Shown one piece after another: positions 51,851 through 59,324 of a stretch of 64,000 nucleotides of DNA. The position numbers and the translations under genes are program-made. The DNA lies in contig NZ_QUIV01000002.1 of NCBI RefSeq assembly GCF_003480315.1, positions 95,396 to 159,395 on the forward strand. The letters are read 5' to 3'. Under the pieces are notes generated by a model. That model had not been told where the DNA came from. It made no database searches and saw only the letters and a list, made by a program, of their open reading frames with translations. The stretch comes from Clostridium sp. AM33-3 (GTDB taxonomy: Bacteria; Bacillota; Clostridia; Lachnospirales; Lachnospiraceae). Position 1 is the stretch's first letter. Each line of letters opens with the position of its first letter.

Positions 51851-52708
51851 ATGAAAGGAAAGATACTTGTTCGCCGTATGTTAAGAAGTCCCCAGTTCAT
51901 GATCGGGTTTTTTATAGTATTTGGAATTGTAATAGTCAGTGTGTTTGCAAGGCAGCTGGCACCTATGGATGAAAATATGAACCACATTGTGGCAAGATTT
52001 ACTCCGCCGCAGGGAATTGATGCTTATAAAACCGGTGGATATGTGCTTGGAAGCGATGAACTTGGGAGAGACATTCTTTCAAGAGTTCTGATCGGAAGTC
52101 AGATTTCTTTAAGAATTGCTTTTATTGGAACTGTGTGTGTAACGGTGGTTGGAACACTCCTGGGCGTGTTTGCTGGGTACTTTGGAGGCGTAGTAGATGA
52201 TATTGTTATGCGTGCAACAGAAGTTACCATGGCAATTCCGTCTATGACACTTGGCATTGTTATTATGGCAATTTTCGGACCGAGTATCTCTAACCTGATT
52301 CTTGTAATGATCATAACATCCTGGAAAAATTTCGCTAAAATATCAAGAAACCAGGTTATGATTATGCGGAACCGGGAATTTGTTCAGGCATCCAGAGCGC
52401 TAGGCGGCTCCGGATGGCATATTATCATGACTCAGATTATGCCAAACGTGACAACTCCTCTTCTGATTCAGTTATCAGGAACTTTTGGTGGAATTATTCT
52501 GACCGAAGCAGGACTCAGCTACTTGTATTTAGGTGTTCAGCTTCCAAATCCTTCCTGGGGAAATATGATAGCGGGAGGACGTACCTATCTGGCTGCATAC
52601 CCATGGATGGTAATTGTTCCAGGTGTAGCACTTATGATTACGGTACTGGGCTTCAATTTTCTTGGTGATGGACTCAGAGATGTTTTGGATCCAAAACAGA
52701 CCAGATAG
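51851..52708 (+). CDS. Peptide ABC transporter permease (DppC type)
   Basis: A 285-residue membrane protein with an N-terminal helix, a loop with Pro-Pro-Gln-Gly-Ile-Asp and Gly-Ser-Asp-Glu-Leu-Gly-Arg-Asp, typical of DppC, and the coupling loop Ala-Ser-Arg-Ala-Leu-Gly-Gly-Ser. I use the ATG at 51851, since AAGGAGG is well spaced for it; the ATG at 51845 is only a few bases from the site. Confidence 0.9.
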   Translation: MKGKILVRRMLRSPQFMIGFFIVFGIVIVSVFARQLAPMDENMNHIVARFTPPQGIDAYKTGGYVLGSDELGRDILSRVLIGSQISLRIAFIGTVCVTVVGTLLGVFAGYFGGVVDDIVMRATEVTMAIPSMTLGIVIMAIFGPSISNLILVMIITSWKNFAKISRNQVMIMRNREFVQASRALGGSGWHIIMTQIMPNVTTPLLIQLSGTFGGIILTEAGLSYLYLGVQLPNPSWGNMIAGGRTYLAAYPWMVIVPGVALMITVLGFNFLGDGLRDVLDPKQTR

Positions 52709-52719
52709 GGGGAGCAGGT

Positions 52720-53697
52720 ATGGAGAAAGATGTTTTACTTAGAATAACGGATTATGTGGTAGAATTCAAAACCGAAAATGGAACAAAACAGGCCATCAAC
52801 CATTTAAATCTGACAATACATAAAGGAGAATCTCTTGGCCTGGTAGGGGAGGCCGGTGCAGGCAAGACAACAACTGCACTTGGTGTACTCAGACTGCTTC
52901 CAAAACACTCTGCCAAAATAAAAAGCGGTATTATTGAATTTCATGGAGAAGATATGGCAAAATTTTCGGAGCGTAGGCTCAGAGAAATTCGCGGAGATAA
53001 AATTTCCATGATTTTCCAAAATCCTTTGACTTCTTTAAATCCTGTATTTACCGTAGGGGAACAGATTGCAATGGTATTGCGGAAACATAAAAATATCGGA
53101 AATAAGCAGGCAATGGAAGAAGCCGGAAAATTAATGGAAACTGTGGGGATTGCAAAAGAGAGAATTAATGATTATCCTCACCAATTTTCCGGTGGAATGC
53201 GTCAAAGGATTGGTATTGCTGCGGCGCTTGCCTGCAGTCCGGAACTGTTGATAGCAGATGAGCCAACGACTGCGTTGGATGTGACTATTCAGGCTCAGAT
53301 TCTGGAACTCATGAAAAAGCTTCAGAAACAGTACGATACTTCTCTGCTGATGATCACACATAACCTGGGCATCATCAGTGAACTGTGCAGGAATGTGGCA
53401 GTTATGTATGCAGGTGCAATTATTGAATATGGTAGCGTGAAAGAAGTGTTCACAAATCCGATGCACCCGTATACAAAGGGGCTGTTGGGAGCGATTCCGA
53501 CACTGGATGACCAGAAAGAGCGGCTTGTGGCAATACCAGGTGAGGTTGCCAATCCATACCATTTGCCGAAAGGATGCAGTTTTAATCCAAGATGTGAATG
53601 CAAAAATGCAGATTGCGCGGAGGAAATTCCGCCAATGATAAAGATCAATGAATCTCATTATGTATCATGTTTTCATTGTGGAGAGGTAGGACAATAA
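52720..53697 (+). CDS. Peptide ABC transporter ATPase (DppD type)
   Basis: A 325-residue ABC ATPase. Walker A is Gly43-Glu-Ala-Gly-Ala-Gly-Lys-Thr50, the signature is Phe-Ser-Gly-Gly-Met-Arg-Gln-Arg, and Walker B is Leu-Leu-Ile-Ala-Asp-Glu-Pro. A C-terminal Cys cluster (Cys-Ser-Phe-Asn-Pro-Arg-Cys-Glu-Cys) matches the oligopeptide-transporter C-terminal domain. It powers uptake with its partner at 53699. The two genes are a single base apart. Confidence 0.92.
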   Translation: MEKDVLLRITDYVVEFKTENGTKQAINHLNLTIHKGESLGLVGEAGAGKTTTALGVLRLLPKHSAKIKSGIIEFHGEDMAKFSERRLREIRGDKISMIFQNPLTSLNPVFTVGEQIAMVLRKHKNIGNKQAMEEAGKLMETVGIAKERINDYPHQFSGGMRQRIGIAAALACSPELLIADEPTTALDVTIQAQILELMKKLQKQYDTSLLMITHNLGIISELCRNVAVMYAGAIIEYGSVKEVFTNPMHPYTKGLLGAIPTLDDQKERLVAIPGEVANPYHLPKGCSFNPRCECKNADCAEEIPPMIKINESHYVSCFHCGEVGQ

Positions 53698-53698
53698 T

Positions 53699-54706
53699 AT
53701 GGCTGAAGAAAAAAAACCTCTGATTGAAGTGAAAAATCTGAAAAAGTATTTTCAGGTGGGAAGCGGAAAGACACTCCACGCAGTGGATGATGTCAGCTTT
53801 TCCCTGGAAAAAGGACAGACACTGGGGCTTGTTGGAGAGAGCGGATGTGGAAAAAGTACCGTTGGTACCGTAATCATGCGCCTGCAGGATCCGACTTCCG
53901 GTGAATTGCTTTTTGAGGGAAAGGATATTTTCAAGTGTAAAAACAGGAAAGAAAATCTTCAGTATTGCAAAGAAATGCAGATTGTATTCCAGGATCCATA
54001 TTCGTCCCTGAATCCGAAGAAGACAATCAGGAGCATTTTGTCTGAAGGATATTTGATTCATCATACTGTATCCAAAAAGGATTTAAATGATGTTCTGGCG
54101 CTGCTTTCAGAGAAAACAGGAATCTCAAAGGATATGTGGGATCAGTACCCGCATGAACTGGATGGAGGAAAACGTCAGGTTGTCGGAATTGCCAGAGCAC
54201 TCAGTATGAATCCGAAGTTTATTGTCTGTGATGAGCCGGTTTCCTCTCTGGACGTGTCGGTACAGGCAAAGGTGCTTAATTTGCTAATGGATTTGCAGAA
54301 AGAAATGAACTTGTCATATTTGTTTATTTCCCATGATTTGAGTGTTGTAAAACATATTTCAGATCGGATTGCGGTTATGTATCTTGGACAGATTGTGGAA
54401 ACCGCAGATAAGGAAACTTTGTTTGCGGATACAAGACATCCGTATTCTATTGCGTTGCTTTCTGCAATTCCAAAAGTGGATGTAGAAAACAAAGTCAGCC
54501 GTATTGTATTAAAGGGTGATGTTCCAAGCCCGATCAATCCGAAACCGGTGTGTCGTTTTGCAAACCGGTGCTGGATGAGCCAGCCGATCTGTTTTGAACA
54601 GGAACCGGAATTAAAAGAGGTATCTCCAGGACATTGCGTGAAATGTCACTTTGCGGAAAAATCCAGAGAATTGATGATTGGCGCAGAAAAAACGGGACTT
54701 AACTGA
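53699..54706 (+). CDS. Peptide ABC transporter ATPase (DppF type) with altered signature motif
   Basis: A 335-residue ABC ATPase. Walker A Gly-Glu-Ser-Gly-Cys-Gly-Lys-Ser and Walker B Val-Cys-Asp-Glu-Pro are intact. The signature, normally Leu-Ser-Gly-Gly-Gln, reads Leu154-Asp155-Gly-Gly-Lys158. The serine that contacts ATP across the dimer interface is thus lost, so one of the two ATP sites may be weak. The C-terminal domain with Cys-Arg-Phe-Ala-Asn-Arg-Cys-Trp is normal. It ends the operon before a terminator. Confidence 0.9.
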   Translation: MAEEKKPLIEVKNLKKYFQVGSGKTLHAVDDVSFSLEKGQTLGLVGESGCGKSTVGTVIMRLQDPTSGELLFEGKDIFKCKNRKENLQYCKEMQIVFQDPYSSLNPKKTIRSILSEGYLIHHTVSKKDLNDVLALLSEKTGISKDMWDQYPHELDGGKRQVVGIARALSMNPKFIVCDEPVSSLDVSVQAKVLNLLMDLQKEMNLSYLFISHDLSVVKHISDRIAVMYLGQIVETADKETLFADTRHPYSIALLSAIPKVDVENKVSRIVLKGDVPSPINPKPVCRFANRCWMSQPICFEQEPELKEVSPGHCVKCHFAEKSRELMIGAEKTGLN

Positions 54707-54723
54707 CAGGAAGAATAAACAGC

Positions 54724-54772
54724 AAAACCTTCCCATATACTGAACCATGAGTTCAGGTGGGGAGGTTTTTTT
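54724..54772 (+). terminator. Terminator of the peptide-transport operon, overlapping the yabP ribosome site
   Basis: AAAACCTTCCC and GGGGAGGTTTT pair, with an inner GAAC/GTTC stem, followed by a T-run to 54772. The right arm's GGGGAGG is also the ribosome site for the yabP GTG at 54773. Confidence 0.8.
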
Positions 54773-55057
54773 GTGGAAGAAAGAACCGGGATCCAGGACC
54801 ATGCCTGTCGGCTGGAGAACCGCAATGCTGCGAGTCTGACCGGAGTGCGGGAAGTGGTGTCCTTTGACGAAAACCAGGTGGTGATGGATACGGATATGGG
54901 GCTTCTGACGATCAAGGGAAAAGACCTCCATGTCAGCCGGCTTACCGTGGAAAAGGGAGAACTGGAGGTGGAGGGGCAGGTGGACAGTCTGGCCTATTCT
55001 TCCAACGAAGCATACCGGAAAACCGGGCAGTCCATCCTGGCCCGGCTCTTTGGCTGA
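54773..55057 (+). CDS. yabP: Spore coat-morphogenesis-type protein YabP
   Basis: A 94-residue protein starting at GTG. Leu-Glu-Asn-Arg, Thr-Gly-Val-x-Glu-Val-x-Ser-Phe-Asp and Gly-x-Leu-x-Ile-Lys-Gly-x-Asp-Leu-His-Val are the YabP/YqfC pattern. In B. subtilis YabP is made in the mother cell and is needed for sporulation. The ribosome site lies in the right arm of the preceding terminator hairpin, so read-through RNA would hide it while RNA initiated locally would not. Confidence 0.9.
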   Translation: MEERTGIQDHACRLENRNAASLTGVREVVSFDENQVVMDTDMGLLTIKGKDLHVSRLTVEKGELEVEGQVDSLAYSSNEAYRKTGQSILARLFG

Positions 55058-55386
55058 TGGCGGCGGTGTGCCGGGAGGCACGGCTGCTGCTGCATGGAAT
55101 CGCCGTGGGAGCAATTCTGATGGCGGTGTACGACATTCTGCGCTTTCTGCGGATGCTGATCCCCCATGGAAGTCTGGCGGTAGGAGTTGAAGATTTTTGT
55201 TACTGGATCTGGTCCGGCTTTTTTACCTTCCTGTTTTTGTACCGGGAGAATGACGGAGCCCTGCGTTTTTATATGATCGGAAGTATTTTTCTGTCCATGC
55301 TGGCTTATGACCGTATCATCAGCAGAAATTTGCGAAAGGTCTTGAAAATGATGCTTCGATGCATTAGAATGAAATTACACAGGTAA
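55057..55386 (+). CDS. yabQ: Sporulation membrane protein YabQ
   Basis: A 109-residue protein with about three membrane helices. The layout Ala-Val-Tyr-Asp-Ile-Leu-Arg-Phe, then Glu-Asp-Phe-Cys-Tyr-Trp, is the YabQ pattern; the protein is required for spore cortex formation in B. subtilis. Its start overlaps the yabP stop by one base (TGATG), so the pair is translationally coupled. Confidence 0.88.
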   Translation: MAAVCREARLLLHGIAVGAILMAVYDILRFLRMLIPHGSLAVGVEDFCYWIWSGFFTFLFLYRENDGALRFYMIGSIFLSMLAYDRIISRNLRKVLKMMLRCIRMKLHR

Positions 55387-55434
55387 CATAAGATTTATTT
55401 AGAAAGTCAGGGTAACAAGAAGCTGGTGAGAAAC

Positions 55435-55761
55435 ATGAAGACGCGGGGAACAGGGCGCAGAAAGCGCCGGGAAGGCTGGAGTAACCGCCTGGCCATCATT
55501 GGCATTACCGTGGTGGTGCTCAGCCTGGCACTGGTGGTCAACATTAAGAATCACTCCATGGAGAAAAAGGTGATGGAATACCAGGCCAAGGAAGAATCAC
55601 TGACCCGCCAGGTGGAAAATGAACAGAAACGGGCCGCAGAGCTGGAAGAACGCAGGGTCTATGTTCAGACCAAGCAGTACATCGAGGAAGTGGCCAAGCA
55701 GAAGCTGGGATTGGTAAAGCCGGATGAGGTTCTGCTCAAACCAAGACCGAAAGATCACTAA
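55435..55761 (+). CDS. divIC: Septum formation initiator (DivIC/FtsB family)
   Basis: A 108-residue bitopic protein. The basic N-terminus is followed by a helix at about 20-38 and a leucine-type coiled coil (about 42-80) ending in Tyr-Ile-Glu-Glu-Val-Ala-Lys-Gln-Lys-Leu-Gly, the DivIC/FtsB hallmark. It holds the divisome with FtsL and DivIB. GTG at 55426 in frame is an alternative start. Position between yabQ and spoIIE is as in B. subtilis, apart from the missing yabR. Confidence 0.87.
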   Translation: MKTRGTGRRKRREGWSNRLAIIGITVVVLSLALVVNIKNHSMEKKVMEYQAKEESLTRQVENEQKRAAELEERRVYVQTKQYIEEVAKQKLGLVKPDEVLLKPRPKDH

Positions 55762-55837
55762 AATCATACGAGACCGGAAGTAACAGACATAGGATCCTTT
55801 CCTGCCGCATATATTGTGGTTCAGGAGGGGATTTTTT

Positions 55838-57244
55838 GTGTGGAAACGAAACCGTCGCCGGGATATGGCTGATGTTAATATTTATACGGCAGAGAGATTA
55901 AATGAGATGGCCAGATCACTGGGTGAGCTGGCCCGGGCGTGCAATGACCGGATGGAAGAAGAACGCGGGCTGACCCGGGCGGATGCCCTGGCGGCCATGC
56001 AGACAGCAGCGGCGGTCGTCTGCGGGCAGTGCAGCCGCTGCAATCTGTATTGCGATGCAGAGAAGGAGGACAGCTATTATCTGTATTATCTGCTGCGTTC
56101 CTTTGAGCAGAAGGGCAGAGTGGAATATGAGGACATGCCCCGGCTGTTTCTGGAGGCGTGCCGGAACAAGGAAGAGTATCTCGCACAGCTGAACCGGAAT
56201 CTCGGACGTGCCACCATGAATCTGGAATGGAAGAACCGATTCCTGGAAAGCCGGGATACGGTCATGGTACAGTTCCGGGAGCTGGCGGTGATGCTGGAGG
56301 AGTTTGCAGGGCAGATGAGCAGGGCTGCCGACATTACGGATCAGAAAGAGGACGCGGTGCGCCGTCTGTTCCGCCTGCATCAGATCGCGGTAGATAACAT
56401 GCTGCTTTTAGAACATGAGAAGAGCTATCGGGAGGCCTATGTGACTATGCATGCATTAGGTGGGCGCTGCATGACGGCAAAGGATGCCGCAGCGCTGTTT
56501 GGACAGGCTGTGGGTGGCAGAGGGTGGTATGCACCACCGGACACAAGGGCTCTTATTACAAAGCAGCCTGGGGTGATGCGTTTCCTTGAGCCGGGAGCAT
56601 ACCGGATGATGTACGGGGTTGCGCGTATGTCAAAGAATGGAACCGGGATATCCGGAGATAATTATACATATTCGGGGAGTCTGCCGGGACAGGTGATCAT
56701 GAGTCTTTCAGATGGCATGGGAAGCGGAGCGGCCGCAGACCAGGAGAGCCGGAAGGTGATCGAGCTTTTGCAGCAGCTTTTGGAGACTGGCTTTTCTGCC
56801 CGTTCCGCCCTGAAGATGGTAAATACCATCCTGATGCTGACCGGGACTGAACAGCATCCGGCTACGTTGGATCTTTGCTGTGTGGATCTTTGCAGCGGTG
56901 TGCTGGAAGCAATGAAGATGGGAGCTGTGGCAACCTTTGTGCTCAGCAACGGGCAGGCAGAGATACTGGATGCAGGCAATCTGCCGGCAGGTGTGCTCTC
57001 CCAGGCAGAGCCGGCGCTTCTGTCACGCAAGCTCTGGGATAATGACCAGATCATTATGATAACGGATGGGGTACTGGATGCCTGCCCGGGTCTGGATAAG
57101 GAGCAGAGCCTGAAAGAATACCTGGAGTCCATGCCGGTGAAAACACCTCAGGATATGGCAGAGCGAATCCTGCGGTTTGCATGCCAGAACGGCGGCATGC
57201 AGGATGATATGACCGTGCTGACGGCCGGGATCTGGAAGCGTTAG
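55838..57244 (+). CDS. spoIIE: SpoIIE-type PP2C phosphatase lacking the membrane domain
   Basis: A 468-residue protein; the GTG at 55838 follows AGGAGGGG, better than the TTG (55814) or ATG (55865). The C-terminal half is a SpoIIE phosphatase: Ser-Gly-Asp274-Asn-Tyr, Ser-Asp292-Gly-Met-Gly-Ser-Gly and Ile-Thr-Asp-Gly. It should dephosphorylate SpoIIAA to activate sigma-F. The N-terminal half is helical with Cys62-x2-Cys65-x2-Cys68-x3-Cys72. B. subtilis SpoIIE has about 830 residues with ten membrane helices; none is visible here. Gene order supports it being the real SpoIIE. Confidence 0.82.
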   Translation: MWKRNRRRDMADVNIYTAERLNEMARSLGELARACNDRMEEERGLTRADALAAMQTAAAVVCGQCSRCNLYCDAEKEDSYYLYYLLRSFEQKGRVEYEDMPRLFLEACRNKEEYLAQLNRNLGRATMNLEWKNRFLESRDTVMVQFRELAVMLEEFAGQMSRAADITDQKEDAVRRLFRLHQIAVDNMLLLEHEKSYREAYVTMHALGGRCMTAKDAAALFGQAVGGRGWYAPPDTRALITKQPGVMRFLEPGAYRMMYGVARMSKNGTGISGDNYTYSGSLPGQVIMSLSDGMGSGAAADQESRKVIELLQQLLETGFSARSALKMVNTILMLTGTEQHPATLDLCCVDLCSGVLEAMKMGAVATFVLSNGQAEILDAGNLPAGVLSQAEPALLSRKLWDNDQIIMITDGVLDACPGLDKEQSLKEYLESMPVKTPQDMAERILRFACQNGGMQDDMTVLTAGIWKR

Positions 57245-57306
57245 AGAGGACCGAAAAAGTCATGGATGATTTTGCCCTGTGAGTGCTGTAACGAGAAAAA
57301 CACAGG

Positions 57307-57335
57307 TTGCGCAGGAGTAAAATTGCGGGTATAGT
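57307..57335 (+). promoter_or_regulatory. Predicted promoter of tilS-hpt-ftsH
   Basis: TTGCGC (57307-57312), 17 bases, TATAGT (57330-57335), 48 bases before the tilS start. It would let the three housekeeping genes be expressed apart from sporulation. Confidence 0.45.
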
Positions 57336-57382
57336 GTAATTGGTGACAGAAAAAACAGAATTGCTTTTACGGGTAGGATAAC

Positions 57383-58792
57383 ATGTTAAAGAAAGTAAGA
57401 GATTATATGCGGGAACATGAGATGACCGCTCCGGGGGATGCAGTGATCGTGGCGCTTTCCGGCGGGGCGGATTCCGTGTGCCTGCTGACGGTATTAAAAC
57501 AGCTGGCAACGCCGGAATTCTTGCTTCGTGCGGTCCATGTTCATCACGGCATCCGCGGGGCAGAGGCAGATCGGGATGAGGATTTTGCGCAAAAACTGTG
57601 TGAAAGCCTTTCTGTACCGCTGTGTGTGGCTTATTGCCATGTCCCGGCCTATGCAGCGGAGCATGGTCTTTCGGAAGAGGAAGCAGGAAGGATTCTGCGT
57701 TATCAGGTGCTGGAGAAAGAGGCCGGAAAATGGGAACAGGAATTACCGGCGGGCAGCCGGGTCAAAATTGCCCTGGCTCATCACCGGGATGACAATGCCG
57801 AAACAATCCTGCATCATCTTCTGCGTGGAAGCGGCCTTACCGGTCTTGCCGGGATCCGGCCGGTGCAGGGGCGCCGTATTCGCCCGCTGCTCTGCGTGGG
57901 GCGTGAGGAAATAAGGGCATATCTGGAGGCAGGGCATATCAGCTGGTGTGAGGACAGTACCAACCAGTCGCCGGATTATACCAGGAACCGGATTCGCAGC
58001 CAGGTGCTTCCGCTTTTAAAAACAGCGGTAAATGAGCAGGCAGAGGAGCACATTCTCCAGGCAGGGCAGATTATCGGGCAGGCAGATGCTTATCTGCGTC
58101 AACAGGCAGAGGAAATATGGCAGGAAGCAGTCTGTGGGCGAGAGGAAGATCTTGCGGCCATTCCCCTTACGGCATTTGCAAGACAGCCGGAAATTCTGAA
58201 AACCTATCTGATCCGTCATATGCTGGACCAGCTGCATCCGGGCTGGAAGGACATCGGCAGCCGCCATTTCACGGCAATCGCGGAACTGGCAGGCAAACCG
58301 GTGGGAAGTCGTCTGGATCTCCCGGGCGGACTTATGGCGCGGACCGGATATGAAACGCTGGAAATCGTGCGAAAGACGGAACGGGAAGTGTCCGTGAAGA
58401 CAGAAAGCGGAGCAGATGGGGAAATCCACGGCCGCCAGACAGTTCCGGAGCTTCATATGACGGTTTTTTCTCGTCAAAAAGATCAAGAAATTCCCAAAAA
58501 CCAGTATACGAAATGGTTTGACTATGATAAAATTAAAGGTACGCTGTCTGTGAGAACCAGACGGACGGGAGATTACCTGATCCTGCCGTCCGGAGGGAGC
58601 AAGACCATTGCCCGTTACATGATCGATGAGAAAATCCCGAAAGAAAAAAGGGAGCAGATTCTGCTTCTGGCAGAAGGCAGTCATGTGTTGTGGGTAGTGG
58701 GCTTTCGGATCAGCGAATACTATAAGATAGAAGAACATACAGAAAACATATTGCAGGTAACCTGCGACGGAGGAAAAGATTATGGCAGATAA
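57383..58792 (+). CDS. tilS: tRNA(Ile)-lysidine synthase TilS
   Basis: A 469-residue enzyme. The PP-loop Ser26-Gly-Gly-Ala-Asp-Ser31, His-Val-His-His-Gly-Ile-Arg and His-His-Arg-Asp-Asp-Asn-Ala-Glu-Thr are family motifs. Two C-terminal substrate-binding domains follow. It changes the wobble C of tRNA-Ile(CAU) to lysidine, so the tRNA reads AUA. The end of the gene overlaps hpt by 11 bases, as in many Firmicutes. Confidence 0.94.
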   Translation: MLKKVRDYMREHEMTAPGDAVIVALSGGADSVCLLTVLKQLATPEFLLRAVHVHHGIRGAEADRDEDFAQKLCESLSVPLCVAYCHVPAYAAEHGLSEEEAGRILRYQVLEKEAGKWEQELPAGSRVKIALAHHRDDNAETILHHLLRGSGLTGLAGIRPVQGRRIRPLLCVGREEIRAYLEAGHISWCEDSTNQSPDYTRNRIRSQVLPLLKTAVNEQAEEHILQAGQIIGQADAYLRQQAEEIWQEAVCGREEDLAAIPLTAFARQPEILKTYLIRHMLDQLHPGWKDIGSRHFTAIAELAGKPVGSRLDLPGGLMARTGYETLEIVRKTEREVSVKTESGADGEIHGRQTVPELHMTVFSRQKDQEIPKNQYTKWFDYDKIKGTLSVRTRRTGDYLILPSGGSKTIARYMIDEKIPKEKREQILLLAEGSHVLWVVGFRISEYYKIEEHTENILQVTCDGGKDYGR

Positions 58793-59312
58793 GATCAGAG
58801 TATTGTTGCCGGAAGAAGACGTAAACAAGCGAATCAGTGAAGTAGCAGAGCAGATCAGCAAAGATTATGAGGGAAAACAGATCCACCTGATCTGTATCTT
58901 AAAGGGTGGAGTATTTTTTACCTGTGAGCTGGCAAAACGCATCACAGTTCCGGTCACCATGGATTTCATGTCTGTTTCCAGCTACGGAGACGACACCAAG
59001 TCCAGCGGAGTGGTCCGCATCGTTAAGGATCTGGATGAATCCCTGGCGGACAAGGAGGTCCTGATCGTGGAAGATATCATCGATTCCGGCCGCACCCTTG
59101 CATACCTGATCGAGGTATTAAAGCAGCGTGGGCCGAAGAGCATTCACCTGTGTACCCTGCTTGACAAGCCGGAACGTCGTGTGAAGAAGCAGGTCAAGGT
59201 AGATTATACCTGTTTCACCATTCCGGATGAGTTTGTAGTAGGCTACGGTCTGGACTATGCCCAGAAATACCGCAATCTTCCGTACATCGGAGTGGTTGAG
59301 GTTGACCAGTAA
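58782..59312 (+). CDS. hpt: Hypoxanthine phosphoribosyltransferase
   Basis: A 176-residue enzyme. Val-Glu97-Asp98-Ile-Ile-Asp-Ser-Gly-Arg-Thr is the PRPP-binding loop, and Leu-Lys-Gly-Gly-Val near residue 40 is the first loop. It salvages hypoxanthine and guanine with PRPP. GGAGG-type sequence (GACGGAGGAAAAG) before the start supports the overlap with tilS. Confidence 0.94.
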   Translation: MADKIRVLLPEEDVNKRISEVAEQISKDYEGKQIHLICILKGGVFFTCELAKRITVPVTMDFMSVSSYGDDTKSSGVVRIVKDLDESLADKEVLIVEDIIDSGRTLAYLIEVLKQRGPKSIHLCTLLDKPERRVKKQVKVDYTCFTIPDEFVVGYGLDYAQKYRNLPYIGVVEVDQ

Positions 59313-59324
59313 GGAGGCCGATGA

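Noticed and set aside
58016..58861. 281-codon minus-strand open frame across tilS and hpt
   Set aside because: Antisense to two clear housekeeping genes, with a composition rich in Cys, His and Phe typical of shadow frames.
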